Shown here in pieces: positions 46,666-58,238 of a stretch of DNA of 64,000 nucleotides (position 1 is its first letter; each line of letters opens with the position of its first letter). This DNA comes from Lepas anatifera (taxonomy: Eukaryota; Arthropoda; Thecostraca; Lepadidae), in the NCBI GenBank assembly GCA_034440635.1, contig JAOTON010000951.1:186001-250000 (forward strand), given 5' to 3'. The notes beneath the pieces were generated by a model. That model was not told where the DNA came from. It saw nothing but the letters and a program-made list of their open reading frames with translations, and made no database searches. Both the position numbers and the translations under genes were made by a program.

Positions 46666-46861
46666 GCTGGACCGTCTTTGGAAGACGCGCTGGAGCTGGT
46701 GCTACCTGAGCCAGCACTCCTGTCGGCTGGCAGTGATAGTGGTGGCTGTCTGTTGGCTGCTGGGCATAGTGCTGGCGATCTGTCTGGAGGTGCTGGGACA
46801 GGATCGCCGCCCGCTGCGGGACCACATGTGCCAGACGTCAACCACACCTGCTACCACACCG
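46666..46861 (+). CDS. Class A GPCR, coding segment 3 (DR motif, TM4, extracellular loop 2)
   Basis: The acceptor was chosen by frame: TCGAAACAG|G at 46,665/46,666 completes the split Gly and gives G-L-D-R-L-W-K-T-R at the end of TM3, which is the D-R-Y position with Tyr replaced by Leu. An alternative AG at 46,620 would need the wrong phase. TM4 is CRLAVIVVAVCWLLGIV with Trp4.50. Extracellular loop 2 contains the Cys (H-M-C) expected to pair with C3.25, then a Thr/Pro-rich stretch. The donor is ACACCG|GTGAGG, phase 0. The open frame continues past the donor but without receptor features. Confidence 0.8.
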
Positions 46862-47189
46862 GTGAGGCGGCACCCAACAGCTGAGGCCACTCAACGCCGC
46901 CTTGCTCTCTAAGCCACCGATCCGAAAATGTCAGGGAGACTAGCACGACAGCACAATTGGAGAGGTTTACTTGGACACCCGTCCCTCTCCTGGATTGGGC
47001 GCGCAAGCCTTAAGACCCCTGGCCAGGGAAGTTTATCGTTTCCCTTGCCAGTGCTTCTTACATTGCCATTCTGTATAGATATCCCATCAAGCTGTGCAAG
47101 CCTATCAGATTTGAGCTATCTGTAACGGACTTGAACTTGCACGCTTGCAAAGATAGCCCCTTAGGACTGAACTCACTTGTATCCGACAG

Positions 47190-47333
47190 GATGAAATTGT
47201 GCTGGAGGTCGTGTTCTTGCTTAGCTACGTCATCACGCTCGCCAGTCTGTTGTATGTGCTCATCAGTTACGGTTACAAGAGGCGACGCTTCAAGAACCAT
47301 CCACAAGACGTTGGCGGTGACATGCTTCTGGAG
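47190..47333 (+). CDS. Class A GPCR, coding segment 4 (TM5)
   Basis: Acceptor GTATCCGACAG|GATGAA and donor CTGGAG|GTAACG bound 144 nt, 48 codons, phase 0 in and out. It encodes DEIVLEVVFLLSYV and the rest of a TM5 helix, then the basic K-R-R-R-F-K start of intracellular loop 3. The common Pro5.50 is absent from the helix. Intron 3, upstream, is only 328 bp. Confidence 0.82.
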
Positions 47334-47979
47334 GTAACGCAATCGGTCCATTATATTGGGCAAAATATTTAATTAAGCTTGAAGTCGGTAACACATGCGT
47401 GCCTTGAGCTTTTACATTTCTCGATGTATTTTACGCCCTTGCACAACCGGGGAGGGGCGGTTCACCTGTCCCAAGCTGTTTCAAATTACGAAAGATATAA
47501 AGATACAGCAATTCACGGTGTGCTCAACTGAATATAGCGGCATAGTCATTGAGATGGTAGAGCGTTCTATGCCGATAACCAAATTGTGGGGTGTGGTGTG
47601 GATTGAAAGTTAGTGGACTCCTAAAATACTGCGCCAACAGTTATATTCACTGCAACTGTCGCGCTCATCGCCATTTTTATAATTTTATGCTGTTTCCGTT
47701 GATTTATTATCAACAGTCTTTCAACAAATATTTAGCAACAGTTGCAAGCATAACCGCACTAAAGTAGCGATTAACAAATTCAGGTAATTATCTCCTAATA
47801 AAAGTTTTAGGCGCTGGCATTTCCCCCATTTGGAACCAATTAACCCAATTTTCTATCAATCGGTGTTTGCCTTTAAATGTAGAGTATTCAAGTCTTGAGA
47901 GAAAAGGGACTGTCATGCAATCTGGAATTTGGAGTCACGTGGCTCGACGAACCGATACAAGATCTGATAGCCTTCTCAG

Positions 47980-48230
47980 GTGCCAGCCAAGGACAAGCCT
48001 CGGGGCAAGGATGCGGTGGAGGAGCTGAACGTCTCCAGGATAGCGGAGCGTCGTCTCCAGCAGATCAACCCCAGTACGTTCGAGGACGGCTTCCAGGAGG
48101 CGCGCGCCGTGCGCATGTTCTGGATGGTGTTTTTCGTACACACCGTGAGCTGGCTGCCCTTCTACGTGGTGTTCACCATCACCGTGCACTGGCCGCCGGG
48201 AACGCTGCACTACCACATCATCGAAATGGC
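47980..48230 (+). CDS. Class A GPCR, coding segment 5 (intracellular loop 3, TM6, start of TM7)
   Basis: Acceptor AGCCTTCTCAG|GTGCCA and donor ATGGC|GTGAGT bound 251 nt. The first ~45 residues are a charged loop 3 (KDKPRGKDAVEELN, later RIAERRLQQ). TM6 follows: RMFWMVFFVHTVSWLPFY, with S-W-L-P matching the C-W-x-P switch motif. The loop H-W-P-P-G-T then leads into I-I-E-M-A at the start of TM7. It ends in phase 2. TM7 with N-P-x-x-Y and the C-tail must lie on a later exon that I could not find before 64,000. Confidence 0.84.
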
Positions 48231-48964
48231 GTGAGTCGGTTTCGAATGCCACTACAAAATGTGACCTCAGTTATGGCCTGGATACATAATTCTGCCGCCC
48301 CAAGCAAGAAAAGCGTAAGTAGAATTTTTGAAGATTTGGGTTTTTGGTATCGTTGGAATCAGAAAAATCGCGGATTTCATGATACAACTTATAAGTCTCA
48401 GTCGGGAAAAAACATGCAGCAGGAAGGAAAAACATTATAAACGATAAAGCGTACCAAATAGATAAATATCGATTTCAAAGAAAACAAAGCGTAAGGGACA
48501 GCTTTTCCGCGTCAGTGCCAAACGTACGTCGAAAAATTGCTAAAAAAACGTACAGTTGTTACTTACGCTTCTCTTACCTGGGAGAATCATACCCCGGCCA
48601 CACTACCGAAATAAGCGTAAGGTGCCAAATATATTTTTTAAAAGCGTGCAGGATTTTACGCTCCCCGTAATGAGCCCGCAGGAGGTCCTGATCTGTAGAA
48701 AAAGCGCACGTGGCATGTGCGTTTTTTTGCCTGTGCTTCACTCGGGAGAAAGAATGTACGGTATGAACATGCGCTTTTCTTGCTTGGGTGCCCTATCGAT
48801 AACGCCCATGAATGGTGGTAGAAGTGGCTTACGCTTTTTGCTTTGCCGTCAAATGAATTGCTGTCATGGATTATTGGTTGTCGGACGCGAAATTTGTCTT
48901 GCAGCAATTCTAGGCGTATTGTAGAGAGCGCGTCAGAGCTAAGCTGCTGCCCCATTTTGTATAA
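48231..48964. other. Downstream of GPCR segment 5 (intron, unassigned)
   Basis: Begins with donor GTGAGT. No TM7 exon with N/D-P-x-x-Y could be found here, nor any recognisable element. Confidence 0.45.
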
Positions 48965-49510
48965 ACTCTTGCCACGGTGGCGGGTATGAGCCACCTTCGC
49001 CATAGTGGGGGGCGGTCATATTTGACCCCCTCTAACTAGAATACTAAAAAAAGCTAGAACAAAGCGGAAAAACAATCGAAAGCTCTTCGTAAATACAGTC
49101 GAAGCTACTTCGGTGATTTTTTCTTTAGGTCGATATTGGGGTCATCAGAGGTCAAATATGGTCAAAACTGCTTAAATGAAGGGTACTTACGAAACCTTGA
49201 CTATATCACGAACCAAAACAGCTAGAAACGTTTCTTACCGCCACTGGAAAGCGCTTGAATAGTTCTTTCATTAAAGTGCCATCTATTTTATTGCCAGGTC
49301 AAAAGGTAAGGCGCTGCGGGTCATTGTACTTTGGGAATTTTAGTATACACCATTTGACCCAAATATGAAACATGTTCAATCTAGAGTGAGATTTTGTATC
49401 TAAGAGGTCATATAGGACAGTGCTTCCGCTGCCATTTGAAAGCTATGGTAAGCACGTATCGATAGTGGTTTCCAAGTTGACGTCAAGCCTAGATAACGGT
49501 TAATTGAGCT
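48965..49510 (-). mobile_element. AGGTCA-family element, right-end fragment, reversed
   Basis: CCACGGTGGCGGGTATGAGCCACCTTCGCC, then AATCGAAAGCTCTTC, GGGGTCATCAGAGGTCAAATATGGTCAAAA and CACTGGAAAGCGCTTGAATAGTTCTTTCATT, the reverse complement of the right third of the copy at 40,072-41,250. The remainder of the element is missing. Confidence 0.68.
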
Positions 49511-49879
49511 ACCCATACTATGGGGTGTTTGTTTTTTTTGGGCACAGCTCCCGAAAAAAGCATGGTGCAGTCGCAATTCATATATATTAAACACGCAGAG
49601 TCATTCCGGGTCGGTGGCGCTCTAAAAACTTTGCCACATACCTCAGCGTGGCGTGGGAGACAGTATCGGAGGGATATCAGACGGACGCCATTTTTCTATA
49701 TACGCTGCCTTTTAAATTGTCAACCATAAACGGACCATTTATAAATTGAAACATCCATATCATTTGAAGGCTTCTACTCTTCACCGGTTCGTCTTATGTC
49801 TCTCCAACAGGCGTCAGCAGGTCATCGTTAACCGAAAAACATCGTAATGGATACCAGTTACTTCAGGTGTTCCGAAGGT

Positions 49880-50580
49880 TCTTGGGCTGCTTTTCTGATT
49901 TTGCATTTATTCATAAACGACATTCCGTTGGAAATTTAGCTATCCTGTTTGATGTACGCCGACGACGTCAAAATTTGCCGTAAAATCAGTCTCAGCTGAC
50001 AGGCTGCTGCTGCAACATGGCCCAGACCGTTTGCTGAGGTGGTCCGTTAGGTGAGGTCTCATTCTAAATCCCATAAAGTGGAAACCGTTCACAATGGCCC
50101 TCAGACGCGCACCTGGTCAAAGTACCATTCGACAAAGTTGCCCTTGAATCCGTGAAACAAATTCGTGATCTAGGCACTATATTAGACACCAAACTCGTTT
50201 TCGGCCAACATCGTTAGTCGGGCAAACCGTGCGTTAGGCCTTTTGATTGGGACATTTCAGACGAATTAAAAAATACTTAATTGAACCAAACATAGTTTCT
50301 GATGGCATACTACGCCAACATCAGGTCTTTGTTAGAATACAACAGCGTTATCTGGTCAGGGGCTGCCAATTCCCACACAGTGCAAGTTGATCGGAAGCAG
50401 CACAAATTTCTCATCTGGCTAAATTATCATGTTAGCAGACATTGCGTTTCCCTTTATTACGAATCTCTTAACCATTTTGGCGTCATCTCATCTTCTTACA
50501 GATTAAAATACGACTTGATCTTTCTTACAGGTCTATTTTCGAAAATTAGGTCATTATTGCTCGGAAAACTCCTATAGCAT
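49880..50580 (+). mobile_element. LINE reverse transcriptase fragment
   Basis: Read in shifting frames: FINDIP, then LMYADDVKICRK with the Y-A-D-D catalytic box at ~49,955-49,985, a damaged stretch including LRDLGT-type and KLVFGQH residues, then YYANIRSLLEYNSVIWSG (50,305-50,360) and Q-H-K-F-L-I-W-L. The Y-x-x-x-R-S-L/I-L-E-Y-x-x-x-x-W-S pattern is the segment C-terminal to the RT in Jockey/CR1-group LINEs. Both ends are missing and there are several frameshifts. It is distinct from the LINE at 19,849. Confidence 0.75.
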
Positions 50581-50847
50581 TTGCTATTCCGATCAAATTA
50601 CACCCTAAATATTTTCGCTGAGCGCCGCGGTCGTTTCAAAATAAAATCATCCACAAAATTGACTCAGTGACCTGGTGTGGCCATAACGTACACCAGTGGA
50701 CTGGCAGTGGCAAAACAAACACGATGATGGTAAAATAAAACTGTATAAGTAGAACATTTATTGCTGCACAAAGCCTAGTCTGAGTATAATACCCCACCGG
50801 TTTCGGGAGCATCTCGCCCCCCGTTTTCAAGGGCGATGAAAATTACG

Positions 50848-51444
50848 CTATGAAATGAACCTAACTAAGCGAAAAACACGAAGACAGTACATACACTTTG
50901 AAATAACAATCTCAGCTGTGAACAAGACGAACCATTTAAGAATTATGAGCTCTAAACACGTGTTATTTTTTTCATTCAAACTCTTGTTTGACTGGCGTTT
51001 TAAGAGGTCCAAAAATCCCGAGAAGATGGTGAATTTGCCGATGTTTCTATTCATTGTTGGTTCCGTGGTGGTTTGTATGTAAATTGCTTCTTTTATTTCC
51101 CGCTGTTTTTGCCTTGAGTCGAAAGTTAAAGTCGTTGTGGCGTCCCATTTGATATCATGATCCTTCTTGAATGAATGTTCCGCTGTGGCCTCCGCTGCTC
51201 TCTCGTCAATTGACCCTCGGATTAGTTTTTGTAGAGATTTTCGGTGTTCGTCTTGTCGGACTTCCATCATCCTTTTGCTTTCTCCAATGTATACTTTTGG
51301 ACAGTCATTACATTCCATCTTGTATACTGGGCCTGGTTTTTTCCGGTTGTCTATCCTGTCCTTTGGTTTGACCAGTAATTGTTTGATCGTTTGATGTGGC
51401 TTGAAATATGTTCTAACGTTGAATTTAGAACATATGCGTCGAAT
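50848..51444 (-). pseudogene. Penelope-like element, GIY-YIG endonuclease part
   Basis: Minus strand. M-E-C-N-D-C-P-K-V-Y-I-G-E-S-K-R, then R-x-x-E-H and a C-terminal A-E-H-S-F-K-K-D-H-D-I, as in the GIY-YIG endonuclease of Penelope-like retroelements (K-V/Y-Y-I-G-x-T/S-x-R; H-x-x-x-x-H-x-I). It is continuous with the RT frame at 51,445 except for one TAG codon at 51,445-51,447; the codons between that stop and the domain are open. The gene is therefore one reading frame broken by a nonsense codon. Confidence 0.8.
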
Positions 51445-52842
51445 CTATTGCGATACTCCTTCTATATATGGGATCACTAGCACGTGATCTTTCTTGGCCT
51501 TAGCTAGTTCTGGCTGGTTTTTTGTCGTCATGGTATGTAGCTGTAGCTGAGTTCTCACCAATGGGTCGTGTGTTTGCTGGTGTCTATCTTCTGTCTTCCG
51601 AATTTCCGCTTCCACGAACTTCGATGGGTAGTTGTTGGCCTTCAACGTTGCCCTTATGTTCGATAGCTCGTCCCTCCTCTTCTCGTCGTTGTCACAGATG
51701 GTAAAAGCTCGCCGAGCCAGGGTTTGGATGACCGTACTCTTGTGTTCTCTAGGGTGGTGACTCAGGTAGTTTAGATACTGGCCGCTAGATGTCGGTTTGT
51801 AGTATACATCCGTGGTGATTTGGCCGCTAGGTGATCGATGAAGTGTCATGTCCAAGAATGGAAGCTTGCGATCCTCTTCTTTCTCGACGGTGAATTTGAT
51901 GGATGGGTAGAAAGAGTTGAGGTATTCCTTGAAGGTCTCGATGTCACGCAGTCTCATCGCAGAGACTACATCATCCATATATCTATGCCAAATGTATGGT
52001 GAGCAGATAGTGTCTGAATTTAGTGCTTGCTCCTCCAAATGTTCCATGAAAATGTTCGCTACAACCGGAGCGACAGGGGGAACCCATAGGCGCTCCAAAA
52101 AGTTGCTGATAGTATTTCCCCTAAACTGGAAGCACGTCGTTCTGAGGATGAATGCCAGCAGGCCTGTGATGTCGTCCGGTGATAGCGTTGTCCGTTCTGG
52201 CAGGGATGGGTCGTTTTCCAAGATGTCTCTGACCTTGGGCAGAACTATGTCGAGTGGAACGCTCGTGAAGAGGGCGGAAACGTCGAACGACACCAGGATA
52301 TAATCTTCTGGTATGGTTGTTTCTCGCAACATGCCGGCGAGCTCCTTGGAGTTGACCACATGACGGTGTGACTGTCCTACTAGCGGCGAAAGCAGGCTGC
52401 TCACGGACTTGGCCGAGGCGTAGGTAGACGACCCTATTGCAGAGATAATTGGGCGTAAAGGTGAGTTGGTCCTATGAATTTTCGGACGACCATAGAATCT
52501 TGGCAGGCTACTTGATCCTTTAGTTCCAGGATGTAAAAAAATATCTACAAAAACTAATCCGAGGGTCAATTGACGAGAGAGCAGCGGAGGCCACAGCGGA
52601 ACATTCATTCAAGAAGGATCATGATATCAAATGGGACGCCACAACGACTTTAACTTTCGACTCAAGGCAAAACAGCGGGAAATAAAAGAAGAAATTTACA
52701 TACAAACCACCACGGAACCAACAATGAATAGAAACATCGGCAAAGTCACCATCTTCTCGGGATTTTTGACCTCTTAAAACGCCAGTCAAACAAGAGTTTG
52801 AATTGAAAAAAATAACACGTGTTTAGAGCTCATAATTCTTAA
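50936..52842. mobile_element. Penelope-like element copy with inverted terminal duplication
   Basis: 50,936-51,244 and 52,541-52,842 are inverted copies of the same ~300 bp (GAATTATGAGCTCTAAACACG and, in reverse, GAGCTCATAATTC; both include the endonuclease coding part around AATTGACGAGAGAGCAGCGG). The RT lies between them. Duplicated pseudo-LTRs in direct or inverted arrangement are a known property of Penelope elements. Downstream of the GIY-YIG part the element may continue to ~50,780. Confidence 0.8.
51445..52540 (-). pseudogene. Penelope-like element reverse transcriptase, 5'-truncated
   Basis: Minus strand, ~365 codons. YGRPKIHR..PLRPIISAIGSSTY is a PLE RT signature; LVSFDVSALFTSVP carries the first catalytic Asp; IWHRYMDDVV is the catalytic Y-x-D-D box; LPFLDMTLHR and PTSSGQYLNY-like residues follow. 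These match PLE RTs rather than LINE RTs. The N-terminal region upstream of Y-G-R-P is absent: at 52,541 the frame runs into an inverted copy of the element's own 3' end, so the first ~25 residues of the open frame are antisense endonuclease sequence. It ends at the TAG that separates it from the GIY-YIG part. Confidence 0.85.
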
Positions 52843-53724
52843 TACCCGGGGGGCAAAGTGCCAAAAGCTGTCCGGCGTGTTGTAAAAGGTTGTTGCACAG
52901 AAATGAAATCCCTGAAGATTCAGGATCATGACCTTGGGTGGACAACCGATACAGCGCCTACTCGTTGTCCGCAGGAGGTGCATTTGTCAAAGGATGCACG
53001 CGCAAAATCGGCCCTTGCCTCTTGGACTCAAACGGCTTATAACTAAGCTAAAAAGACCGTTGGTGGCAAAAACATAATTTAATTTTTCAAGCTCAAAATA
53101 CACTGCTTCTGCACATGTCAGTTTGTGTATTCTGGTTTGGTCCTATCACGTCATTTTTGGCACGTGCAGCTCAGCGAAAGAGGTGTACGCAACACCCCTT
53201 CTGGCTCAAAACCTGTATCTCTGTATGGGTTAAGCGAACAGCCGTGAAACTTTGCATACATGTCGCTTAACATGTTCGGTATAATTGCTCCAAAAATGAT
53301 TTCGACACCCAGAAGAGTTATTGAAATATGACATCATATCTGAGCGCATGAAAATGCACTGTTTTCAAGCCAATTGGGTAACTTTGTCCGAGATGTTAGC
53401 TTCTTGCTTCAGTGCTGGTAATAACTGATTGGTTAAGCAAATAGTTCCAAATGGTATCTTCCTGATTGAAATCAACCATTGTGCTCCATATTATATAGGA
53501 AATTGCGCAATGGGTGTTCTGCCCAATCCTACAGCACGTGCAAAATCGCCTGAGGGGCATCGTTACACCCCTTTCAGTTAAACTCAAGTAGATTAAACTC
53601 AGTTCAGTTAACAAACACCAAATTTGGCAGATATAATGCTGCACATTTTTGATATATTAACACAAAGTTTTGTGAGACTATAATGACTATTGCAAAAGTT
53701 ATGGCCATTCATCAAAACACACGT

Positions 53725-56700
53725 ATATGTGTCGTCCAATGCAAAATGTAGCGCACTGCAGTACCCTTATTGGCAGTGATGTTTGGGAGTAATTTAGTCC
53801 GCCTGTAGTTATTATGTGCCGCATTGCAGCTCACGTCTGAAAACTGAGGAGGTATTATGTGTGCCTGAGCATATGTTCCCTGGTATAAACAGTAGCGCAG
53901 GGTACCCCCGTGTTTGCCCGGTCTCTTCCATTGTAGCACCAGACCTTAGGAGTTGAGATCAAAAGATCAGTACCCACATTTCACTTTCATACCCCACGTC
54001 CAAAGATATATTACATGCAAATGCCACACCATGCTTGCTTCTGTCGCTAACTAAGGTCGACTTTGAACTTTTTTCCAAAAAAGATTACCGAAAGAAAATG
54101 CGCGGGAAGCTTGCAAATGGCGAAACACTAAAAAAACACGAGAAAGACGCCAGCGGACAATGCCGACATTGAACATCTCGTCAGTTAGGAAGTAAGTCGT
54201 TAGGCTTAGAAATGTTGAAATATATTATTTTCTAGGTCATCTCTAATGGGGTTGTTAAAGAGGCCCCGCAAAAAAGTGAATCCACGTGCGCAGGGTTGAT
54301 GTATTGTATACAATTCTTACACGAGTAGCTCGAGGTTAGAATGGATTTGAAGCGATGGAATGGTGTGTTTGCTGGTAGACTTTGGGTCCTGAATAGATAT
54401 TACATTGTGGGACCTGATTAAAATATCATGATCTATCATATTTTAGCTGCGTTTTTTTGTAGGAAGTCTTGGAACCAAGATGCATAGCCTTCACAAATAA
54501 CGTATATATTCTAGCAGCTCTGATGAGCGCAAAAATGCGACAAAAATGTCACTATTACCCGAGAAACGCAAGACAGTTGCTCAGCACGCCAGTAAAAGGG
54601 ACTCGCAGTGATTTCAGTACAAAATATGCAGGGCGCATCATTTTCCAAGATAATATTGCAAACAATTTATGCTACGTTGAGTGGGAGATAAGATTAAATT
54701 TCACAAAGATTCGCCACGGTGAAGTTTTTCGAACAATCTGCGATGGCGCATTATCAGAAAATTGTCAGTCAGAGAAAGAAGTGGCATCCCTGATATCAGA
54801 ATCGGTATTTTCATGAAAAGAGCTCTGTCATTATACTGACAGGAAGCGTCTCTTTGATAATAAAAAGCAAGTAGATACGCAAGTAAGCTAATCTGAGCCT
54901 ACTTGCGAATTGATAACGTGATTTCCTGGGCAGCTCTGGGGCCCTCAGCTGAGCTGGGCCCGCCGAAGCTGATGAGGACCCCTGAGCTGGTATGGGGCTC
55001 CTGAGCTAATTAAGTGCTTCCTGACTTGATCTGGTACCCCTGAGCTGATCGGGACCACTGAGCTAATCCCTTGTCCCCTGAGCTGATATGGTGCTCCCTG
55101 AGCTGATCTAGGCCCCTGCTCTGGTCTAGGGATAGGAGCTGATCTAGGCCCCCGAGCGGATAACTCTGGTGCCCCTGAACATATATGTTGCCGCCTGAGC
55201 TGAAATAATGCACCCTGAGTCGATCTCCTGAGCCCCTATTGTGCCTCCTGAACTCATATTATGCCCTCTGAGTTAATCGTTGCCCCTGAGCTAATCAGGT
55301 GCCTTTAAGCTGATCTGAGCCTCCTGGGTTGATAAAATGATATCCTGAGAAGGTCTGGGCTCCTGAGCTGGTATGGGGCTCCTGAGCTGATCAAGTGCCT
55401 CCTGATCTGATCTGTTACCCCGAGCTAATCTGGGCCACTTCTTGGTCGAGGATCGCTTAGCTGAACTACTGCTCCCGGATTCGATCTGGTGCCTCCTGAA
55501 CCATATTTGTTCCTCCTGAGCCCGATGCACCCTGGGTCGGTCTTGGGCCTCCTGGGCCATTATTGTGCCTCCTGAGCCCATCTGATGCCGTCCCAGCTAG
55601 TCGGGTGCCACCTTTTATCGCCACTCCCTAGAATCCACCAGTATAGTAGTCAATGTATATAATTAAGGGTGCCTAAGCATCACAAGACGTCTTAGCGATG
55701 GCTCATTCCTCCCAAGTTCCATTTTACAAGGGGAGTTTGCATTGTGTTCTTATTCCCCATCTATTCAAGATCAGTTCAGCGGTACCCTAGTGTGATCAGA
55801 GCCCTCCTAAGCAGCCGCCCCCAGTTGTGCCTCCAGGGATTAGACTAGCTCAGTGGCATCCCGAGTTTATGGAAGCTGGCCTTGTATTCTTATTCTCTAC
55901 CTATTCAAGATCAGCTCAGGGATCTCTGATGTGGACCAGAGCTCCCCAGCGCAGCTCGTGCTTCGCCCAGAGACTAGACAAGCTCAGTGGTCCCTAGAGA
56001 TGGGGTTATCAGACTAGCTTAATGAGCCCCAGGCAGGCTCATAGGGCCTTGAACCAGCTCAATGAGCCCCGTAACACTTTAAGGCGCCCGATCATCTCAA
56101 GGGGCCTCAGGCCAACTTAGGGAACTCCTAACAGGCTCAGCGCCCAGACCAGCTCAGGGTACCCCCAAGCCCCATACCAGCTCAGGGTACCCCCAGGAGC
56201 CAGATCCGATCTTGGGCCTCCAATCAGTTCAGGGGCTATAAGTCAGGTCAGGGGACAAGATCAAGTAAGGGACACTAAATCAGCTTAGGAACCTTTTATC
56301 AGCTCAGGGAACCCGATCAGCTCAGGAGCCCAGAGCTGCTCAGGTTATCACATAATCAACTCAGGAGGCCCAGGTGAGCTCAAAGGGTACCACATTAGCT
56401 CAAAGAGCACCATATTAGCTCTAGAGGGATCAGAATAGCTCGGAGGGCATCATATGAGCTCAGGAGGAACAATTATGGTTCAGGAGGCACCAGAACGACC
56501 AAGACATTACCCAGATTAGCTCCGGGTACCAGATCAAGTCAGGAGGCTCTTAATCAGCTCAGGAGCCCCATACCAGCTCAGAGATCCAGACCTTCTCAGG
56601 ATATTTTATCAACCCAGGAGGCTCAGATCAGCTTAAAGGGCACCTGATTAGCTCAGGCGGTACCCGACTAGCTCAGAGGGCATAATATGAGTTCAGGAGG

Positions 56701-58238
56701 CACAATAAGGGCTCAGGAGATCGACTCAGGGTGCATTATTTCAGCTCAGGCGGCAAAATATCTGTTGGGCACCACATCTATCAGCTCGGGGGCCCAGATC
56801 AGCTCCTATCCCCTAGACCAGAGCAAGGGCCTATATCAGCTCAAGGAGCACCTTATCAGCTCAGGGGACCAGATAATAACGCTCAGTGCTCAGAACATAA
56901 CGCTCAGTGGTCCCGACCAGCTCAGGGGTACCAGATCAAGTCAGGAAGCACTTAATTAGCTAAGGAGCCCCATACCAGCTCAGGGGTCCTCATCAGCTTC
57001 GGCGCGCCCAGCTCAGCTGAGGGCCCCAGAGCTGCTCAGGAAATCACGCTATCAACTCGGGAGGCTCAGATTAGCTTACTTGCGTATCTACTTGCTTTTT
57101 TATTATCAGAAAGACGCTTCCTGTCAGCATAATGACAGCTCTTTTCGTGAAAATACCGATTCTGATATCAGGGATGCCACTTCTTTCTCTGACTGACAAT
57201 ATCCTGATAATGCGCCATCGCAGATTGTTCGAAAAACTTCACCGTGGCAAATCTTTGTGAAATTTGATCTTATCTCCCACCCAACGTAGCATAAATTGTC
57301 TGCAATATTATCTTGGAAAATGATGCGCAATGCCTATTCTGTACTCAAATAAATGCGAGTCCTTTTTTGCTGGTGTGCTGAGCAACTGTCTTCCGTTTCT
57401 CGGGTAATAGTGACATTTTTGTCGCATTTTTGCGCTCATCAGAGCTGCTAGAACATAAACGTTATTTGTTAAGGCTATGCATCTTGGTTCCAAGACTCTT
57501 CCTACGAAAAATGCAGCTAAAATATGATAGATCATAATATTTTAATCAGGTCCCACAATGTAATATCTATTCAGGACCCAAAGTCTACCAGCAAACACAC
57601 CATTCCATCGCTTCAAATCCATTCTAACCTCGAGCTACTCGTGTAAGACTTGTATACAATACATCAACGCTGCGCACGTGGATTCACTTTTTTGCGGTGC
57701 CTCATTAACAACCCCATTGGAGATGACCTAGAAAATAATATATTTCAACATTTCTAAGCCTAACGTCTTACTTACTAACTGACGAGATGTTCAATGTCGG
57801 CATTCTCCGCTGGCGTCTTTCTCGTGTTTTTTTTTAGTGTTTCGCCATTTGCAAGCTTCCCGCGCTATTTCTTTCGGTAATCTTTTTTGTAAAAAAGTTC
57901 AAAGTCGACCTTAGCAACAGAAGCAAGCATGGTCTGGTATTTGCATGGAATATATCGTTGGACGTGGGCTATGAAGGTCAAATGTGGGTACTGGATCTTT
58001 TGATCTCAACTCCTAAGGTTTGGTGCTACAATGGAAGAGTCCGGGCAAACACGGGGGTACCCTGCGCTACCGTTCATACCAGGGAACATATGCTTAGGCA
58101 CACATCATACCTCCTCAGTTTTCAGACGTGAGCTGCAATGCAGCACATAATAACTACAGGCGGACTAAATTACTCCCAAACATCTTCGCCAATAAGGGTA
58201 CTGCAGTGCGCTACATTTTGCGTTGGACCACACATACA
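53725..58238. mobile_element. Inner foldback element with satellite core
   Basis: Ends TATGTGTCGTCCAATGCAAAATGTAG and, inverted, CTACATTTTGCGTTGGACCACACATA. Arms 53,725-54,900 and 57,075-58,238 are inverted copies (e.g. GGTACCCCCGTGTTTGCCCGG opposite CCGGGCAAACACGGGGGTACC). Symmetry continues into the satellite core (GGTATGGGGCTCCTGAGCT at ~54,995 opposite AGGAGCCCCATACCAGCTC at ~56,965), leaving a ~0.5-kb centre near 55,600-56,100. Matching short open frames in the two arms reflect the inverted copies. TA on both sides of the insertion site is compatible with a TA-targeting transposon but not proven. Confidence 0.85.
54925..57070. repeat. CCTGAGCTGATC-type satellite, inverted about its centre
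   Basis: The left half (to ~55,600) is built of irregular 18-25-bp units around CTCCTGAGCTGATCTGG(G/T)CC. The right half (from ~56,000) has the reverse complement, GGCCCAGATCAGCTCAGGAG. The centre has a ~165-bp direct duplication (CTTATTCCCCATCTATTCAAGATCAG at ~55,760; CTTATTCTCTACCTATTCAAGATCAG at ~55,890). Confidence 0.85.

Noticed and set aside
46332..46847. 171-residue minus-strand frame rich in Pro/Ser/Arg
   Set aside because: Antisense to GPCR segment 3 and a GC-rich patch; composition-driven.
50785..50830. Hammerhead ribozyme at the end of the Penelope-like element (minus strand CTTGAAAACGGGG..CTCCCGAAACC)
   Set aside because: Two of the required CUGANGA core positions are changed (C3 and G8), so at best it is a dead relic; not annotated.
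54469..54816. 115-residue protein repeated on the other strand at 57,124-57,535
   Set aside because: Both are the same segment of the inner foldback's two arms. There are stops and frame differences between copies and no domain, so I treat it as repeat DNA.
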